Source: Chitinophagales bacterium 33-2
Lineage (GTDB): Bacteria; Bacteroidota; Bacteroidia; Chitinophagales; Chitinophagaceae
Direction of reading: 5' to 3'
Length of the DNA stretch: 64,000 nucleotides
Assembly: GCA_002050435.1 (NCBI GenBank)
Contig: MWYV01000032.1
Location: forward strand, 62,001 to 126,000
This document shows, piece by piece, positions 62,168 through 64,000 of the stretch. Both the position numbers and the translations under genes were made by a program. A model generated the notes under the pieces. It was not told where the DNA came from, ran no database searches, and saw nothing but the letters and a program-made list of their open reading frames with translations. Each line of letters begins with the position of its first letter. Position 1 is the stretch's first letter.

Positions 62168-64000
62168 TTAATGTTTGATCACTTTCTCCACTACATCACC
62201 ACGGTCGCTGTAGCCCATTCTCACAAAATACATTCCTGAAGGTTTTCCGTTGAGGTCAACCTGCATGGTAGTATTGGCATTGCCATTGAAAACCCTTGAC
62301 CATACCAGTTGTCCTGTAGCATTAAAAATATTTACGTATTTAAGATTTGCAGGCTGGCGATAATGCCAGATCGTAAATGAGGATTGAAACACCGTTGGAA
62401 GCACAAGGTATCCCTGTTGTTTCAATAGCGCCGGAAGTGTAATTGTGTTCAAATTGATATTGTCAATGAAAACATTGTTCTCCTTATTGTTCGTCATTCT
62501 AAAAAGTACCAGTATCGGACTTTGATTGACAAACTGCGTAAGATCGACAGCTTCTTTTCTCCATTGTGCTGAAGCAGTGGGGAAGAATTCTGTGTTTTGT
62601 CCGGCGGTCAATGTTCTGAGTTCATTACCCCATTTCTTATAAACAGAAGTATAAGTGTTTCCACAGTCTGTTGTAACCAGCACTTCCAGTGTATCCATTG
62701 GTTGTCCGGGTGCTCGGAAAGAAGCAGCGGCCAGGTCAAAAGATAATTTTACCGAATCCACCCCGGAATAATTTACAAGTGGTAGTGCAAGCAGGTCGCG
62801 CTGACCAATACCATTATAGTTGAACGTATTCACATAAGCAGCACCGGAATTGCCGTTTCCGTTTCCATGTCTGGTCCATGTGATACTATTATCAGGGTTC
62901 ACCAGCGCCCAATTGGCTGGAGGAAATCCTGCTGTAATAAAAGATTCTGTAAGTGGAGCCGAAGTTGTACCAGGAACAGCGAAAGCTTTTATAAGTGTAT
63001 CATTTAAAAGATTGGCATCACCCGTTCCACCAGGAGACACTGGGTCTGCAGTAAATATCCTGATCGTTCTGTTTCCGGTACTAACAGGAATAGCCGGAAG
63101 ATTCACAATGGCTGTTTGTAAAGGATTGATGGCCTGGTTGAATGTTTGCATTACAATTGCTCCATTATCAATCTGGTAACCTACTTTAAAAGAGGATACG
63201 GTTTCCTGGCTCTGGTTCCTGACTTCGATCCTGGGGCTGATGGTAGCTCCACAGCTTATGGCTTCAGGTGAAACAATTGCCATCAATTGGAGATCGCGCG
63301 GTGCGGGCACCAAAATATTGATGTTATCAATAAAAATATTATTACCAAATCTGGAACTGTTCCTGAACACCACTACCACATTTCCTGTACTCATTACAGG
63401 CCCGCTGATGCTGATGTTTTCCGTTCTCCAGTCTGCAGCCTGCGGACTTACATAAGGGTTGTCTGATGAACCTGCTGTGGCCAGGTCGGCACCCCATTTT
63501 TTATAAACGGTCTGAAAAGTGTTTCCGCAATCAGAAGATACGAGTACAGAAAGCGTATCATGAAAACCTGCAGTTGGGTAATATTTATGTGCGAGATCAA
63601 AGTTCAGCAACAATGCGGTGGCGCCATTAGTTTGAATAGGCAGTGACCTGAAGTCATCTATGTTGTTGACCGCATCAAAATCATAATTATTGATGAACAT
63701 GGCACCTAAACTTGCCCTGCCTGGTGTAACACGGGTCCATGTAAAATCATTATTCGGATTACGAACCATCCAGTTGGCAGGAGGGAAGGTGTTGGATTCA
63801 AAACCTTCTATAACCGGCAGCGTTGTATTTGTTGTGTAGGTAACGATACTTGTTTTGCTGTCGTTGGCAGGATTTCCATCAGCGGCTCCGTTAGGAAGCG
63901 AAGTGGCGATCATGATATTGTTTATTCCTGAAGCCAGACTAATGGCAGGAAGTGTTACTGTTGTTGAATTGTTAGGTGCAAGGTTTCCTGTCCAGGTATA
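62168..64000 (-). CDS. Large secreted protein with T9SS sorting domain (5' part outside window)
   Basis: The frame is open to base 64000, so at least 610 residues are seen and the N-terminus is missing. Two similar blocks alternate: a CARDB-like domain (LMAIVSPEAISCGATI ... VNLPAIPV ... NLLNDTLIK) and a jelly-roll domain beginning FPPANWxxxNPDxxxTWTR and ending NNVFIDNINL. The last 75 residues are a T9SS sorting domain (FNATGQLVWSRVF ... GMYFVRMGYSD ... VEKVIKH). It is likely a surface or secreted adhesin or peptidase; no catalytic domain is inside the window. Confidence 0.85.
   Translation of the reverse strand, partial: YTWTGNLAPNNSTTVTLPAISLASGINNIMIATSLPNGAADGNPANDSKTSIVTYTTNTTLPVIEGFESNTFPPANWMVRNPNNDFTWTRVTPGRASLGAMFINNYDFDAVNNIDDFRSLPIQTNGATALLLNFDLAHKYYPTAGFHDTLSVLVSSDCGNTFQTVYKKWGADLATAGSSDNPYVSPQAADWRTENISISGPVMSTGNVVVVFRNSSRFGNNIFIDNINILVPAPRDLQLMAIVSPEAISCGATISPRIEVRNQSQETVSSFKVGYQIDNGAIVMQTFNQAINPLQTAIVNLPAIPVSTGNRTIRIFTADPVSPGGTGDANLLNDTLIKAFAVPGTTSAPLTESFITAGFPPANWALVNPDNSITWTRHGNGNGNSGAAYVNTFNYNGIGQRDLLALPLVNYSGVDSVKLSFDLAAASFRAPGQPMDTLEVLVTTDCGNTYTSVYKKWGNELRTLTAGQNTEFFPTASAQWRKEAVDLTQFVNQSPILVLFRMTNNKENNVFIDNINLNTITLPALLKQQGYLVLPTVFQSSFTIWHYRQPANLKYVNIFNATGQLVWSRVFNGNANTTMQVDLNGKPSGMYFVRMGYSDRGDVVEKVIKH

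Overview
The window looks like chromosome of a Bacteroidota bacterium, most likely of the Chitinophagaceae type. This is inferred from several things: moderately AT-rich DNA, two proteins with C-terminal type IX secretion (T9SS) sorting domains, signal peptides ending in the usual ..AQ pattern, many TAnnTTTG promoter boxes just upstream of starts, the futalosine menaquinone genes mqnA and mqnE, and Bacteroidota-type families (a YfhO-like protein, a GldK/SUMF1-like relic, a propeller sensor kinase, NamZ). No phage, insertion sequence, CRISPR array or rRNA operon was found.

Layout. 1-13.4 kb: small unknown proteins, a secreted delta-60-repeat T9SS protein, a barrel/PagL protein, dgt, a glycosyltransferase, a lone receiver, an intradiol-dioxygenase-like lipoprotein, an Fpg/Nei glycosylase without zinc cysteines and a two-gene membrane operon behind two copies of a palindromic operator-like element. 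13.6-23.6 kb: a five-PAS histidine kinase, then a minus-strand series of an unknown secreted protein (frameshifted), an OmpA-domain protein, a NarL-type regulator and a propeller sensor kinase. 24-36.6 kb: NamZ-like hydrolase, esterase, tRNA-Leu(CAA), a dehydrogenase, trmN6, tsaD, an ABC permease, a receiver, prfC, purB and mqnA, with several short repeat clusters between genes.

36.9-52.4 kb is the accessory core: a surface-polysaccharide locus. RfbF, RfbG, a 3,5-epimerase, a C-methyltransferase and a reductase form an apparent route to a CDP-linked C-methylated 6-deoxyhexose. A CmcI-like protein, several glycosyltransferases and, on the opposite strand, two more glycosyltransferases and a YfhO-like membrane protein follow. 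Inside it lies a recent exact tandem duplication of 2,782 bp. Its second copy carries eight clustered substitutions that place two stop codons in one glycosyltransferase.

52.4-64 kb: queuosine-precursor transporter, Nudix hydrolase, CorA, DapF, nucleoside phosphorylase, tRNA-Cys, a 54-bp tandem array that cuts into a SUMF1-type pseudogene, an FKBP lipoprotein, serine dehydratase (TTG start), two decayed extra copies of the mqnE 3' end, mqnE itself and a T9SS protein that runs off the right edge.

I saw no clear new defence or mobile system. The most unusual items are the duplicated glycosyltransferase block with its mutation cluster, the CDP-branched-sugar pathway, the paired palindromes upstream of the membrane operon, and homopolymer frameshifts in two exported proteins. 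All function calls come from reading the translated sequence; no database search was run.
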